Shown: positions 39,236 through 47,742 of the stretch, piece by piece
How the letters are laid out: each line of letters opens with the position of its first letter
Position numbering within the stretch: the first letter of the stretch is position 1
Source of the DNA: Brasilonema sennae CENA114
GTDB taxonomy: Bacteria; Cyanobacteriota; Cyanobacteriia; Cyanobacteriales; Nostocaceae
DNA length: 64,000 nucleotides
Direction: 5' to 3'
Assembly: GCF_006968745.1 (NCBI RefSeq)
Contig: NZ_CP030118.1
Location: 1,872,654-1,936,653 of the forward strand
Notes under the pieces: model-generated
Database searches by the model: none
Told to the model about the DNA's origin: nothing
The model's input: the letters and a program-made list of their open reading frames with translations, nothing else
Program-made: the position numbers and the translations under genes

Positions 39236-39727
39236 ATGTTTAGAAAATTGTTTGGCATTTTTGCGGCTACTATTTTGCTGACCTTTCAATTCGTTGTCGG
39301 TAGCGCCTCCGCAGTGCAACTAGATAAAACGACCCGCACCGTGACATTAAATGAGGGTGGCGAGACTACTGTCGTTAGCCTTAAACAACTCAAAGAAGGC
39401 AAACGCTTATTTAACAACACTTGCTCCCAGTGTCATCCTGGAGGTATTACCAAGACAAACCAAAACATAGGACTCGATCCTGAAACACTCGCCCTAGCTA
39501 CACCAAACCGTAACAACGTTGAAGGTTTGGTGGACTACCTGAAAAATCCTACCACCTTTGACGGGGAAGAGGAAATTTCTGAATTACACCCCAGCACCAA
39601 GAGCGCAGATATTTTCACAGAAATGAGAAATCTGACCGATGATGACCTAGAGGCGATCGCTGGTTATATTCTCGTGCAACCGAAGGTTGACCCTATACGA
39701 TGGGGAGGCGGTAAAATTTATTACTAA
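39236..39727 (+). CDS. psbV: Photosystem II cytochrome c-550 (PsbV)
   Basis: An extrinsic lumenal subunit of photosystem II that stabilises the oxygen-evolving Mn cluster. The 163-residue precursor has a signal peptide (mature start near VQLDKTTRTV, residue 27) and one c-type haem site CSQCH (C63, C66, H67), with the second axial His in SELHPSTKS (H118). The C-terminal PIRWGGGKIYY is typical. ATG is preceded by AAGGGGAAAA. It lies upstream of plastocyanin and cytochrome c6 genes, an arrangement also known in Nostoc-type genomes for psbV and petE. Confidence 0.97.
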   Translation: MFRKLFGIFAATILLTFQFVVGSASAVQLDKTTRTVTLNEGGETTVVSLKQLKEGKRLFNNTCSQCHPGGITKTNQNIGLDPETLALATPNRNNVEGLVDYLKNPTTFDGEEEISELHPSTKSADIFTEMRNLTDDDLEAIAGYILVQPKVDPIRWGGGKIYY

Positions 39728-39755
39728 AACGACTAGCTTGATTTAGTTATTAGTG

Positions 39756-39797
39756 AGCCAGGGCTGTACCGAGGTTTTCCTCGTGCCGGCTCTGGCT
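39756..39797 (+). terminator. Large hairpin after psbV
   Basis: A 19-bp imperfect stem (AGCCAGGGCTGTACCGAGG with CCTCGTGCCGGCTCTGGCT, 15 Watson-Crick matches plus wobble pairs) has a TTTT loop. It has no T-run afterwards, so it may stabilise the psbV mRNA end rather than terminate by itself. Confidence 0.6.
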
Positions 39798-40356
39798 CTG
39801 CTGTTGAATCCTTAGAAACTCTATAATTAGGGACTAATAATTAGTCACTCGTACATCTAGAAAAAAAGCACACACATTTTCATCGCTACGCGTCTACAGA
39901 ATCATTGAAAAGCTTATGACCTAAGCTTTTTGGATTCAGTTGCAAGAGCGTGTCCACAGGACATATTTTGAATTCTGCGTCAGTACAAGCGTACGAATTA
40001 GGCGTTAGAGCAAGCGTGGCTCACGCCACTTGATCCACTTGGGACGACGAGCGCTGTACTACCGACTAACGACTACAAACTATTTTTAATGAAGTTTATT
40101 AACAGTTATAACACTTAGGAAAATAGTTGGAGTCAGTGAACTGGAATTGAGGAGAAAAAGAGTTTTTGGAACTTAGTACTTAAGACTGATGAATGATATA
40201 CATCTTTGTGTTTTTAGTCAAGTTGTCATTGCTGATGAGAATAGTATGATTCGCCAATATTAAAAAAAACTTTGCATCTACGACAGATTGTCATATTTAG
40301 GCTTAAATTTATCTAAAATGGATAAGGAAGATAAAACCTGCTGTTAGGAGAAAGCT
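39798..40356. other. Spacer upstream of plastocyanin gene
   Basis: About 560 bp without a gene. It includes repeat-like pieces (AAAGCTTATGACCTAAGCTTTT and GCGTGTCCACAGGACA near 39908-39970, similar to 24.32-24.35 kb) and the petE promoter region, where I cannot fix -35/-10 elements. Confidence 0.5.
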
Positions 40357-40776
40357 ATGAAAATGATCGCGTCAAGCTTACGGCGCTTTGGTATAGCATT
40401 GTTAACAACTTTTTTCGTTGTTAGTAGCTTAGTTGTTTTTGCTCCCAGTGCTTCAGCGGAAACATATACTGTTAAACTGGGTAGTGATAAAGGAATGTTG
40501 GTATTTCAGCCAAAGCAATTGACGGTTAAACCAGGCGACACAATTGAATGGCTCAACAACAAAGTTCCTCCTCATAATGTTGTGTTTGATCCAGCCAAAA
40601 ATCCTGCCAAGAGTAAGGAAGTTGCTAAAGATTTGTCTCATAAGAAGTTGCTCATGAGTCCTGGTCAAAAAACAACAACAACTATCCCAACAGACGCAGC
40701 TCCGGGTGACTACACTTTCTACTGCGAACCTCACCGTGGCGCAGGTATGGTTGGCAAAGTCACTGTCGAAGGCTAG
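40357..40776 (+). CDS. petE: Plastocyanin
   Basis: A copper electron carrier between cytochrome b6f and photosystem I in the thylakoid lumen. The 139-residue precursor has a signal peptide ending near SASA (residue 34). The type 1 copper ligands are all present: H73 (PPHNVVF), C123 and H126 (YCEPHRGAGM) and M131. ATG follows GGAGAAAGCT. It is one of two alternative carriers here, with cytochrome c6 next; in many cyanobacteria copper decides which is used, though I see no operator to prove it in this strain. Confidence 0.97.
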   Translation: MKMIASSLRRFGIALLTTFFVVSSLVVFAPSASAETYTVKLGSDKGMLVFQPKQLTVKPGDTIEWLNNKVPPHNVVFDPAKNPAKSKEVAKDLSHKKLLMSPGQKTTTTIPTDAAPGDYTFYCEPHRGAGMVGKVTVEG

Positions 40777-41138
40777 ATTTAAGCTGTTGACAGAAAAACT
40801 TCATCGTGAGCAAAAAGAGCGAATTACGCTTTTAGATCACAGACCCTAATGTTGATATGTTTACATGAAGGGTTATCAGTGGTGACAAGTTTTATCCTCG
40901 TCCAAAAGTTGATGGCAACAAAGAGAGATAAACTCGTCACCACTAATTTTGAGAAAATTTGTATCTAAAGAAACAACTTACCTCGTTAGTCACAAACAAT
41001 TTACAAGATTACGGCGTAGTGGCACTTGGAAGTTAGCAACTGTATCAAAGAGTAGTTCCTTTAAGACTTCTGGCAGCCTTACAATAGTGACTGGAGACTG
41101 TTTTTGAGTCGCTGGAGGCTAGTTGCAAGGAGAATCTC
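40777..41138. other. Spacer between petE and petJ
   Basis: About 360 bp without a gene. A small hairpin AAAAGAGCG-loop-CGCTTTT lies at about 40809-40833 soon after petE and may act as a weak terminator. The rest is the petJ upstream region. Confidence 0.5.
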
Positions 41139-41522
41139 TTGAGAATAGTTTTATTTATAGCTTTATTGGCGATCAGCCTTTGGGCCGCTCCCTGTTGGAG
41201 GATCGCCTTGTTCCAATTTACATTTATTGATTCAGCACTTGCAGCCGAAATAACCTACGGTGCCAAAATCTTTAAAGCTAACTGCTCTTCTTGTCATATA
41301 GGTGGTGGTAACATCCTGATTAGCGAAAAAACTTTGAAAAAGGAAGCTTTATCAAAGTACCTGGAGGATTATGATGCAGACTCAATCCAAGCGATTATCT
41401 ACCAGGTGCAAAATGGCAAGAATGCTATGCCCGCATTCAAGAGTAAGTTAAGTGAACAGGACATTATAGACGTAGCTGCTTACATTGTCGAAAAAGCAGA
41501 ACAAAACTGGCAAGATAGCTAA
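41139..41522 (+). CDS. petJ: Cytochrome c6
   Basis: A soluble c-type cytochrome, the iron alternative to plastocyanin. The 127-residue precursor has a signal peptide ending at LAA (about residue 36). The haem site is CSSCH (C49, C52, H53), and the second axial ligand is the Met in KNAMPAF (M97). The C-terminal helix is DIIDVAAYIVEKAEQNW. The start is TTG, supported by a strong AAGGAGA six bases upstream and by the signal peptide; no ATG start is near. A clear terminator follows. At this divergence a c6-like paralogue (c6B/c6C) cannot be fully excluded. Confidence 0.88.
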   Translation: MRIVLFIALLAISLWAAPCWRIALFQFTFIDSALAAEITYGAKIFKANCSSCHIGGGNILISEKTLKKEALSKYLEDYDADSIQAIIYQVQNGKNAMPAFKSKLSEQDIIDVAAYIVEKAEQNWQDS

Positions 41523-41533
41523 AAATACAATAC

Positions 41534-41570
41534 AAAAAAAAACCCTCTCGAACACTAGAGGGTTTTTTAT
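41534..41570. terminator. Bidirectional rho-independent terminator
   Basis: The stem AACCCTCT/AGAGGGTT has an 8-base loop, flanked by an A-run on the left and TTTTTT on the right. It can terminate both petJ (plus) and the converging TonB-like gene (minus). Confidence 0.85.
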
Positions 41571-41615
41571 TAATAGGAAGCAAGATAAGGAACTTTAGTT
41601 GAGTGATTACTATTT

Positions 41616-43583
41616 TTATTTTTCCTGATTGCCGCCTTGTCTTGTATCTCTAATTTGACGCAACTGTTGTAGTAATTTTTGACTATTTTGACCAGAAGCA
41701 GAAGCTTGATTGCTAGTGACTTCTTGCTCAGAAGTTTGTTTAAGATTAGCTTGTGGTGACGACGTACTTTGTCTGATAACAACCCGTTGCTGTGATGGCT
41801 GTGATGTTTGTTGTTGTTTATCAGTTTGTAAAGAAGATGCAGACTGTCTGACAACAACTTGTTGCTGTGATGTTTGTTGTTGTTTATCAGTTTGTAAAGA
41901 AGATGCAGACTGTCTGACAACAACCTGTTGCTGTGATGTTTGTTTTTCTTGATTAGTTTGTGGTGCAGGCGTATTCTGCATCACAACCACCCGTCGCCGT
42001 CGTGAAGTTTGTTGTTCAAGATTTGCTTGCGGTGCAGACTGAGTTTGGTTTTGGGATAGTTGTTGGTTCGTTGATGATGAACTAGAGCCCTGAGGCAGGT
42101 TAACTTTTTGCGGTTGTTTAGATGGTTGTAAATTAACCCTGTCGGGACGCAAACCCTGAGTCATCTCGATTTTTTGTGGTTCTTTGGATGGTAGTAAGGT
42201 GACTGGTACTGAGCGCAAACGTTGAATTAAGCTGCGTTGTGCTGCGCTAGTTGCTGGTTGTGTTTGATTGACTCGAGATGAGGTTGACAGTTCTGATGCA
42301 GGAATTTTAGAAATATTGCTGTTAGGTTTGAACGAAATGTTAAATGGGTAAAGCTTGGGCTTGCCATTTGCCTGTACAGGATTTTTTTGGAAATATTCTC
42401 TGAGATATTGCCTAGCAGATGTTTTCAACTCAGGTGAAACAGTATTATTTCGGAAATCTATTGACTCCACTTGACCTTCACGATTGACTACCAAATCACC
42501 TTCAACGTTGCCCTGTTGTGCTGTTTTGCCATTAACTGTTTCAGCTATGGGCTGTTTGGTTTCTAAGTTAGGATATTGCTGTTTAGCTTCTGCCAAACGT
42601 TGTGGAAAGGTTTTAGGTGTTGACGGTGTTGACAACGACCTGGCAATTGCTAGTGGGGGTAACTCAGGAGCTTGCAAATTTGAACCTTGCTGCAATTGCG
42701 GGAGGTTTTGCCCTGCTAAAGCGATGTTGTTATTTCCAACTTGTGGAGATTGTACAACAGGGGTTACCAGCGGCTGATTATTCCCACCCTGTAAAACTTC
42801 GCTCCCCGACTGAGTAGTTTGTGTAACAGTGCTTACATCACCAGAGGGAGGCATCTGGTCAGGGGAAACAGGAGCAGAGGTGTTAAGGAGTTCCTGTTCC
42901 TGAGCTATGTTAGCTGCCTGTATTGGAGGTACATTGTAAGGAGTTCTAGAAGATGCCAGTGGCTTAGCTTCTCCTAATTGTACCTTTTCTTCTGGATAAC
43001 GAGGCAATGGTTTGACTTTCGCACTTAACGATGGGTCAGGTTCTACATAACGAGGCAATGGTTTGACTTTCGCACTTAACGATGGGTCAGGTTCTACATA
43101 ACGGGGCAATGGTTTGACTTTCGCACTTAACGATGGATCAGGTTGCAAATCTTTCTTGGAAAGAATTGGCAAAGACTGACTTTTCGGTAACGAAGCAATA
43201 GCTATATTATTCGTTTTGCTAGGCAGGGGGGGTAATATCAGAGGAGTAGAAGACCTTGATGGTGGTAGAGGCGGTAATGATGGGATTGATTGATTGGCAA
43301 ACTTTGGCGAAGGAACTTGTGGTAGTAATGCGGGTGCTGGCGGTTGTAAAGAGAGTTGTGGTACGCCTGGTTGTGGTAGACGGTTTTTTTCGGATTGACT
43401 TAATTCAACAAGTCCAACACTGCTTTTTAATGATGGTTCTTGCTTAGGTTTAGAAGAATTCATTGGCACTATCGGCAGGAGAAAGGCGATAGCACTGTGA
43501 ATGCCAAGAGATGCTAGGACTGCTATCCCAGTCGGCTGGCTTAAGAATTCGGGTATATTTTTCAGGACGGAGACGTAGGACAT
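41616..43583 (-). CDS. TonB-like proline-rich protein with internal repeats
   Basis: A 655-residue protein anchored by one N-terminal membrane helix (about 17-40). It is followed by a long Pro/Ser-rich stretch with three 17-residue repeats (EPDPSLSAKVKPLPRYV, about 147-197), then a TonB-C-like domain (about 330-425; GDLVVNREGQVESIDFRNNT). Beyond it comes a Gln/Ser-rich tail (430-655) with 22-residue repeats containing TSQQQVVVRQSASSLQTDKQ. TonB links inner-membrane proton energy to outer-membrane transporters through its periplasmic C-terminus; here the domain is internal, so the role is uncertain. No ExbB/ExbD gene is nearby. Confidence 0.75.
   Translation of the reverse strand: MSYVSVLKNIPEFLSQPTGIAVLASLGIHSAIAFLLPIVPMNSSKPKQEPSLKSSVGLVELSQSEKNRLPQPGVPQLSLQPPAPALLPQVPSPKFANQSIPSLPPLPPSRSSTPLILPPLPSKTNNIAIASLPKSQSLPILSKKDLQPDPSLSAKVKPLPRYVEPDPSLSAKVKPLPRYVEPDPSLSAKVKPLPRYPEEKVQLGEAKPLASSRTPYNVPPIQAANIAQEQELLNTSAPVSPDQMPPSGDVSTVTQTTQSGSEVLQGGNNQPLVTPVVQSPQVGNNNIALAGQNLPQLQQGSNLQAPELPPLAIARSLSTPSTPKTFPQRLAEAKQQYPNLETKQPIAETVNGKTAQQGNVEGDLVVNREGQVESIDFRNNTVSPELKTSARQYLREYFQKNPVQANGKPKLYPFNISFKPNSNISKIPASELSTSSRVNQTQPATSAAQRSLIQRLRSVPVTLLPSKEPQKIEMTQGLRPDRVNLQPSKQPQKVNLPQGSSSSSTNQQLSQNQTQSAPQANLEQQTSRRRRVVVMQNTPAPQTNQEKQTSQQQVVVRQSASSLQTDKQQQTSQQQVVVRQSASSLQTDKQQQTSQPSQQRVVIRQSTSSPQANLKQTSEQEVTSNQASASGQNSQKLLQQLRQIRDTRQGGNQEK
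41815..41946 (-). repeat. 66-bp tandem duplication in the TonB-like gene
   Basis: Two nearly identical 66-bp units (period exact, starting at 41815 and 41881) encode the 22-residue repeat of the Gln-rich tail. The differences are few, so the duplication is recent. Confidence 0.85.
42993..43145 (-). repeat. Three 51-bp tandem repeats in the TonB-like gene
   Basis: Three 51-bp units encode the 17-residue repeat containing DPSLSAKVKPLPRY. Units differ at only a few bases, again pointing to recent expansion or gene conversion. Confidence 0.85.
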
Positions 43584-43902
43584 AGCTTTTATCGTTCACT
43601 CGACTCAGTTGCAGTTATCTAGCAATCTATTACTTTGCTATTATCGTTCACTCGACTTAGTTGCAGTTATTTAGCAGTCTTATCTTTAGAGGTAACATGT
43701 AACATATAGTATAGTAGTAGAACGGAAGCGCCCCTCTTCAAATAATAGCTTTCTATTTGAAATTGAAAACACCGAACAACACCAATTTTTTAACTTGTTA
43801 TTTTTTCAAAAATGACGGATATTTTATTCAAAAGTTGCACTCGCTAACATTCTGCTTCCAAAATGATGCTTTTTCATCTCTAATCTTTATCCAATATCAA
43901 AA
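43584..43902. other. Upstream region with a direct repeat
   Basis: Two direct copies of a 36-bp sequence beginning TTATCGTTCACTCGACT lie at 43589-43624 and 43641-43676 (spacing 52 bp; 2 differences) immediately upstream of the TonB-like gene. No gene is present. The remaining part leads into the hydrolase gene on the plus strand. Confidence 0.7.
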
Positions 43903-44598
43903 ATGCCTTTACCGACAGTTATTTTGCCGGGATATCTAGAAAGCGGAGTCGCTTACCGCTCACTAGAACAATCTTTGCAGGAATTGGGTTTTCCTGCTGT
44001 GACTGTAGCACTGCGACGGCGTGACTGGATACCCACTCTTGGCGGAAGATCTGTGACACCTATTTTGCAGCAACTCCATGCGACGGTCAACCAGATGTTA
44101 CAGCGATGCAATACCTCTCAAATTAACTTGATTGGTCACTCAGCTGGAGGTTGGCTCTCTCGGATTTACTTGGGAGAAAAACCTTACTCAGGACGTGGTG
44201 AGGTCACTTCATCTGTATGGCAAGCTCACCCTCTAGTTGCAACTCTGATTACATTGGGTACACCTCATATCAGCCAAGAACGCTGGACACGCTGGAATTT
44301 GGATTTTGTTAATCAAAACTATCCTGGAGCATTTTACAAAAATATTCGCTACGTTTGTGTAGCTGGAAAAACTATCTTTGGGCAAAGGCGTAGGGGTAGT
44401 TGGTTAGCTTACAGTAGCTATCAGTTAACTTGCGGCAAAGGTAACACGTGGGGTGACGGAATTATACCCATTGAAGCGGCTCATCTTCAAGGTGCCCAAA
44501 ACATTGTTATAGAAGGAGTCAGGCATTCTCCTAAAAGCTCTGGATTGTGGTACGGTTCACCAGAACCATTGAAAAATTGGGTTCAATACTTAGTATAA
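43903..44598 (+). CDS. Alpha/beta-hydrolase, lipase-like
   Basis: A 231-residue alpha/beta-hydrolase. LPTVILPGYLESG forms the oxyanion region, and GHSAGGWLSR (about 81) is the nucleophile elbow with Ser in G-H-S-A-G. Later acidic and His residues in WGDGIIPIEAAHL and GVRHSPKS complete a probable triad (Asp near 189, His near 208). It resembles the lipase/PGAP1-like hydrolases of cyanobacteria and plants. The substrate (lipid ester?) is unknown, and no signal peptide is present. Confidence 0.82.
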   Translation: MPLPTVILPGYLESGVAYRSLEQSLQELGFPAVTVALRRRDWIPTLGGRSVTPILQQLHATVNQMLQRCNTSQINLIGHSAGGWLSRIYLGEKPYSGRGEVTSSVWQAHPLVATLITLGTPHISQERWTRWNLDFVNQNYPGAFYKNIRYVCVAGKTIFGQRRRGSWLAYSSYQLTCGKGNTWGDGIIPIEAAHLQGAQNIVIEGVRHSPKSSGLWYGSPEPLKNWVQYLV

Positions 44599-44694
44599 AA
44601 TATTAATAATAATTCTTTTCAAAAACTAACTATTCTTAATAATTCTTAGTTACACTCGTAATATAAGTAAAGATAATTAAGGAAGTGCTTAGCC

Positions 44695-45351
44695 ATGGAC
44701 AACACACAGTCAGATGTGGTTCTGCGGCGAATCACAACAATATTATCGGTAGTCATCATCACTTTAACCCTGGTTGGTGCTACCACCGGAATTTTGTTGT
44801 CCTTTTACTATGAACCAGCAGCAGGTCGAGCTTACCAGTCATTGAAAATTATTGACACAGAAGTTCCATACGGGTGGTTGTTCCACAAAGCGCACCAGAT
44901 AACTGGTAACGCGGTTGTTGTTATTGCTCTGATCCAAGTTGTGATCATGTTTGTCAGCAGACAATTTCGCAAGAGTTGGCTGACTGCTTGGATCAGTGGA
45001 ATTTTCTTTACCCTAAGTGCGATTGGATTGGGTTGGACAGCGATGATCCTCTCTTGGGACCAAGAAGGATTTTGGCGTTTTAACATCGAACTGGGAACCA
45101 TAGAAGCTATTCCTTTGGTTGGTTCAATACTGCGAGATATTTTGACTGGTGGTGGAGCAATTAGTACCGTCACTGTCCAGCACCTTTACACAATACATAG
45201 TTATCTGATTTCGGTTACTGCCATAGTTCTATCTGTTGTGCATTTATTGAGCGTACTGTGGCTAGAATTGCAATTGAAAAAAATGTATTCAGAAGGAACG
45301 CTCCCACAGACAGATAAAGTACAGCAGCAACCAGCCAATGCTCAGGGATAA
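44695..45351 (+). CDS. Cytochrome b6-like membrane protein with one haem ligand replaced
   Basis: A 218-residue membrane protein homologous to the N-terminal (b6) part of cytochrome b. It has four predicted helices and aligns with PetB: FYYEPAAGRAYQSL matches FYYRPTVTEAFAS, and TEVPYGWLFHKAHQ matches TEVNFGWLIRSVHR. Of the four haem-ligand His of b6, three remain (H67, H168, H183, the last two 15 apart as in b6), but the second of the first helix pair is Gln81. The Cys that holds haem c_n in b6 is also absent. So it is a paralogue, not PetB. ATG follows AAGGAAGTG. Its partner and role are unknown. Confidence 0.8.
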   Translation: MDNTQSDVVLRRITTILSVVIITLTLVGATTGILLSFYYEPAAGRAYQSLKIIDTEVPYGWLFHKAHQITGNAVVVIALIQVVIMFVSRQFRKSWLTAWISGIFFTLSAIGLGWTAMILSWDQEGFWRFNIELGTIEAIPLVGSILRDILTGGGAISTVTVQHLYTIHSYLISVTAIVLSVVHLLSVLWLELQLKKMYSEGTLPQTDKVQQQPANAQG

Positions 45352-45357
45352 TAAATT

Positions 45358-47280
45358 TTAAGGTGTGCGAGCATCGCTACGAGAAAGTTGAGAGAGTTTT
45401 GCCAACGGTATTTCTTCAACCTTCGGTAATTTTTCAAGGGCGAGGCGAGTAGATTGGCTAGCACCCGACAAGCGTTTTAATAATTGTGGTCTGGGATCGT
45501 GTAAGAGGTAGATAATGCGATCGCCAACTTCCCACTCTTGCGCTGCAGGCATAACTTGAAGATGTTGTTCTCGTTCTACCAATAGCGGTATCAACTCGCC
45601 AGCTCTAATTAACGCCATCAAATGCTCTTGTTGAAGGTCAAAACTAGATTCATTAAGCGTCGTTGTCCCCAACTTGACCTGTCCGTCATTCACATAATCA
45701 TTCCAGGTTTTAATTGGTAAATCTGGAATCAAAGCCTGACTAACCGTATTCTCATTCGTAGAGATTGTTGCTTGTGGATCGCGAGGGAAAACAGCCAAGA
45801 CACGTGGCGGATTAAACTCTTCTGCTGCACGTTGTGCTAACACAAAATTAACCTCACCATTACTAGTCATTGCTAAGAAAGTTCCCATTTCGCCAAGTCC
45901 TGCTTCTTCCAATACACCAGTATCCAAGGCACTGCTGGAGATAACTCTTAGATTTTGTGCTTGGGCTTGTTCACTGCGTTGTGCGTCAGTGTCAATCATC
46001 ACCACTGGTTCTCCCCATTCTTGGAACAACCGAGCAATTAATAAACTCAAGGGGTTACAACCGACAATCACCGCCCCTATGGCGTCTTTTGAGGTAATTT
46101 CCAGACATTTGGCAAACCAAGCAGCCGTTAACCCTTGACAGAACACAGTCATGATAATTGTGAGAAACACCAAAGCTTTGATAGCCTCACCACCGTTAAT
46201 TCCACGCTCAGTCAGTAAAATTGCAAACAAAGAAGCAACGGAGGCAGAAACTATTCCGCGTGGGGCAACCCAACTTAAAAACAATTTCTGTCGCCAGTTA
46301 AATTCACTGTTCCAAGTACAAAAGAGGATATTTATCGGGCGAACGATAAACATCAAAACTAGCACCGTGAACACACCACCCCAACCCAAAGCAAAGACAC
46401 TCGCAATTGATAAGTCAGCAGCAAGCAAAATGAACAACACCGAAACGCTGAGAATAGTCAGCTGACCTTTGAAACGCCGCAACAATCGTTCTTCTGGCAC
46501 TGAAGAAGCTCCAAAAACAACTCCTGCAACGACAACTGTCATTAATCCCGACTCGCTGCGAATCATTTGCGATAAAGCAAATAAGCCCCATAATCCCGCC
46601 AGAACAACCAGGTTTTTGAGTTCAAACGACAGAAAATTGGCACGTTTGGAAATTAAGGACATTAGCCAGCCACCGGCTGCACCAATCACGCCACCAACAC
46701 CTAAGCGCAGCGTGAGACTGCTCATTGCCGTCATAAAGTCGGTATGGTCGTTTAATATGGTGTTGAGCACCACAACGGCGAGGATAGCTCCTACTGGGTC
46801 AATAAGAACGCCTTCCCCTTCCAAAAGCGTTGCAACCTGCCGATCCACATTAATTTGTTTGAGCAAAGGACTAACAACAGTTGGTCCTGTAACCACAACT
46901 AAGGAAGCGTAGAGAAAAGCAATTGGCCAAGGGAATTCACCCAGCCAGTGCACTGCCATACTACCCCCAAGCAGCGTGATCATCGTTCCCAAGGTGACAA
47001 GCAGTTGCAGGCTAGTGGAAACTTTGCTTAACTCTTCGAGATCAAGGCTTAGTCCGCCTTCAAACAGAATAATTGCTGTTGCCAAAGCGACGATAACTTC
47101 TAGCCCAGTGCCTAGCATATGAGGGTCTAACAGCCCAAAGCCATCAGAGCCAAGCAGGATGCCAAACATCAGCAAAAAGACGATACTGGGTACCCGAAGG
47201 GATGCAGCCAGTACTTGAGCGCTAATACCTGCAAACACGGCAATCACGATTTGCAGGGTGATTTCAAAAGATGCTTCCAT
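45358..47280 (-). CDS. Na+/H+ (cation:proton) antiporter with RCK domain
   Basis: A 640-residue CPA1-type antiporter. About 12 predicted transmembrane helices (residues 5-385) contain the ion-binding region GPTVVSPLL and GVLIDPVGAILAVVV; the Asp here (near 156) is at the family's essential position. After the membrane part comes a TrkA-N/RCK domain (GAVIVGCNPLSLLIARLF, about 397) that may sense nucleotides or ions, then a TrkA-C-like end. It acts in the plasma or thylakoid membrane for Na+ or K+/H+ exchange. It converges on the cytochrome b6-like gene with a 6-bp gap. Confidence 0.9.
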   Translation of the reverse strand: MEASFEITLQIVIAVFAGISAQVLAASLRVPSIVFLLMFGILLGSDGFGLLDPHMLGTGLEVIVALATAIILFEGGLSLDLEELSKVSTSLQLLVTLGTMITLLGGSMAVHWLGEFPWPIAFLYASLVVVTGPTVVSPLLKQINVDRQVATLLEGEGVLIDPVGAILAVVVLNTILNDHTDFMTAMSSLTLRLGVGGVIGAAGGWLMSLISKRANFLSFELKNLVVLAGLWGLFALSQMIRSESGLMTVVVAGVVFGASSVPEERLLRRFKGQLTILSVSVLFILLAADLSIASVFALGWGGVFTVLVLMFIVRPINILFCTWNSEFNWRQKLFLSWVAPRGIVSASVASLFAILLTERGINGGEAIKALVFLTIIMTVFCQGLTAAWFAKCLEITSKDAIGAVIVGCNPLSLLIARLFQEWGEPVVMIDTDAQRSEQAQAQNLRVISSSALDTGVLEEAGLGEMGTFLAMTSNGEVNFVLAQRAAEEFNPPRVLAVFPRDPQATISTNENTVSQALIPDLPIKTWNDYVNDGQVKLGTTTLNESSFDLQQEHLMALIRAGELIPLLVEREQHLQVMPAAQEWEVGDRIIYLLHDPRPQLLKRLSGASQSTRLALEKLPKVEEIPLAKLSQLSRSDARTP

Positions 47281-47612
47281 GCTGTAGATTTTGACCGAGA
47301 TATTTCAAAATCTTTTGTAAAGAATAGTAAATCTTAATTCTACTGCGTGCAACATCACACCGAGAGTTTCTCACCAAATCGATTTATCGTTTCATGTTTA
47401 GTTACTAAGTATACATTTTTTATGTTGTTGTGAACCAGGAGTGATGATTGCCTGTGACTATACTCTGAGTTATCCATTCTTCTTCTTCTTAAGTATTTTT
47501 GCTGAAAAACAGTTAGAGTGTCCCTATTTCTCATTTTCCTAGAAAGTTTTTTTCAAAAAGCTGTTGACATCAGTAAAAAAAATAGTTATAGTATTTAAAG
47601 TGTTGAACTAGC
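47281..47612. other. Spacer upstream of antiporter and tRNA-Glu
   Basis: About 330 bp without a gene, AT-rich. Its right end holds the tRNA promoter; no repeat was seen. Confidence 0.5.
47564..47592 (+). promoter_or_regulatory. Sigma-70-type promoter of tRNA-Glu
   Basis: TTGACA (47564-47569) and TATAGT (47587-47592) are separated by 17 bp, an almost perfect consensus promoter. Transcription would start near 47599, about 14 bp before the tRNA. Confidence 0.8.
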
Positions 47613-47685
47613 GCCCCCATCGTCTAGAGGCCTAGGACACCTCCCTTTCACGGAGGCGACGGGGATTCGAATTCCCCTGGGGGTA
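47613..47685 (+). tRNA. trnE-UUC: tRNA-Glu (anticodon UUC)
   Basis: The 73-nt cloverleaf folds completely: acceptor GCCCCCA with TGGGGGT, D arm, anticodon stem CCTCC/GGAGG with loop CTTTCAC (anticodon TTC) and T arm GGGGATTCGAATTCCCC. CCA is not encoded. In cyanobacteria the same tRNA also feeds tetrapyrrole (chlorophyll) synthesis by glutamyl-tRNA reductase. A long palindromic terminator follows. Confidence 0.97.
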
Positions 47686-47690
47686 TTGTA

Positions 47691-47742
47691 AATAAAGAGA
47701 GAGGTAGAAAATACTCGAGTATTTTCTACCTCTCTCTTTATT
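47691..47742. terminator. Perfect 52-bp palindrome (bidirectional terminator)
   Basis: The 26-bp arm AATAAAGAGAGAGGTAGAAA followed by ATACTC is repeated exactly as its reverse complement with no loop, centred between 47716 and 47717. It lies between tRNA-Glu and the stop codon of the converging SRPBCC gene. The A-rich and T-rich ends allow termination in both directions. Confidence 0.85.
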
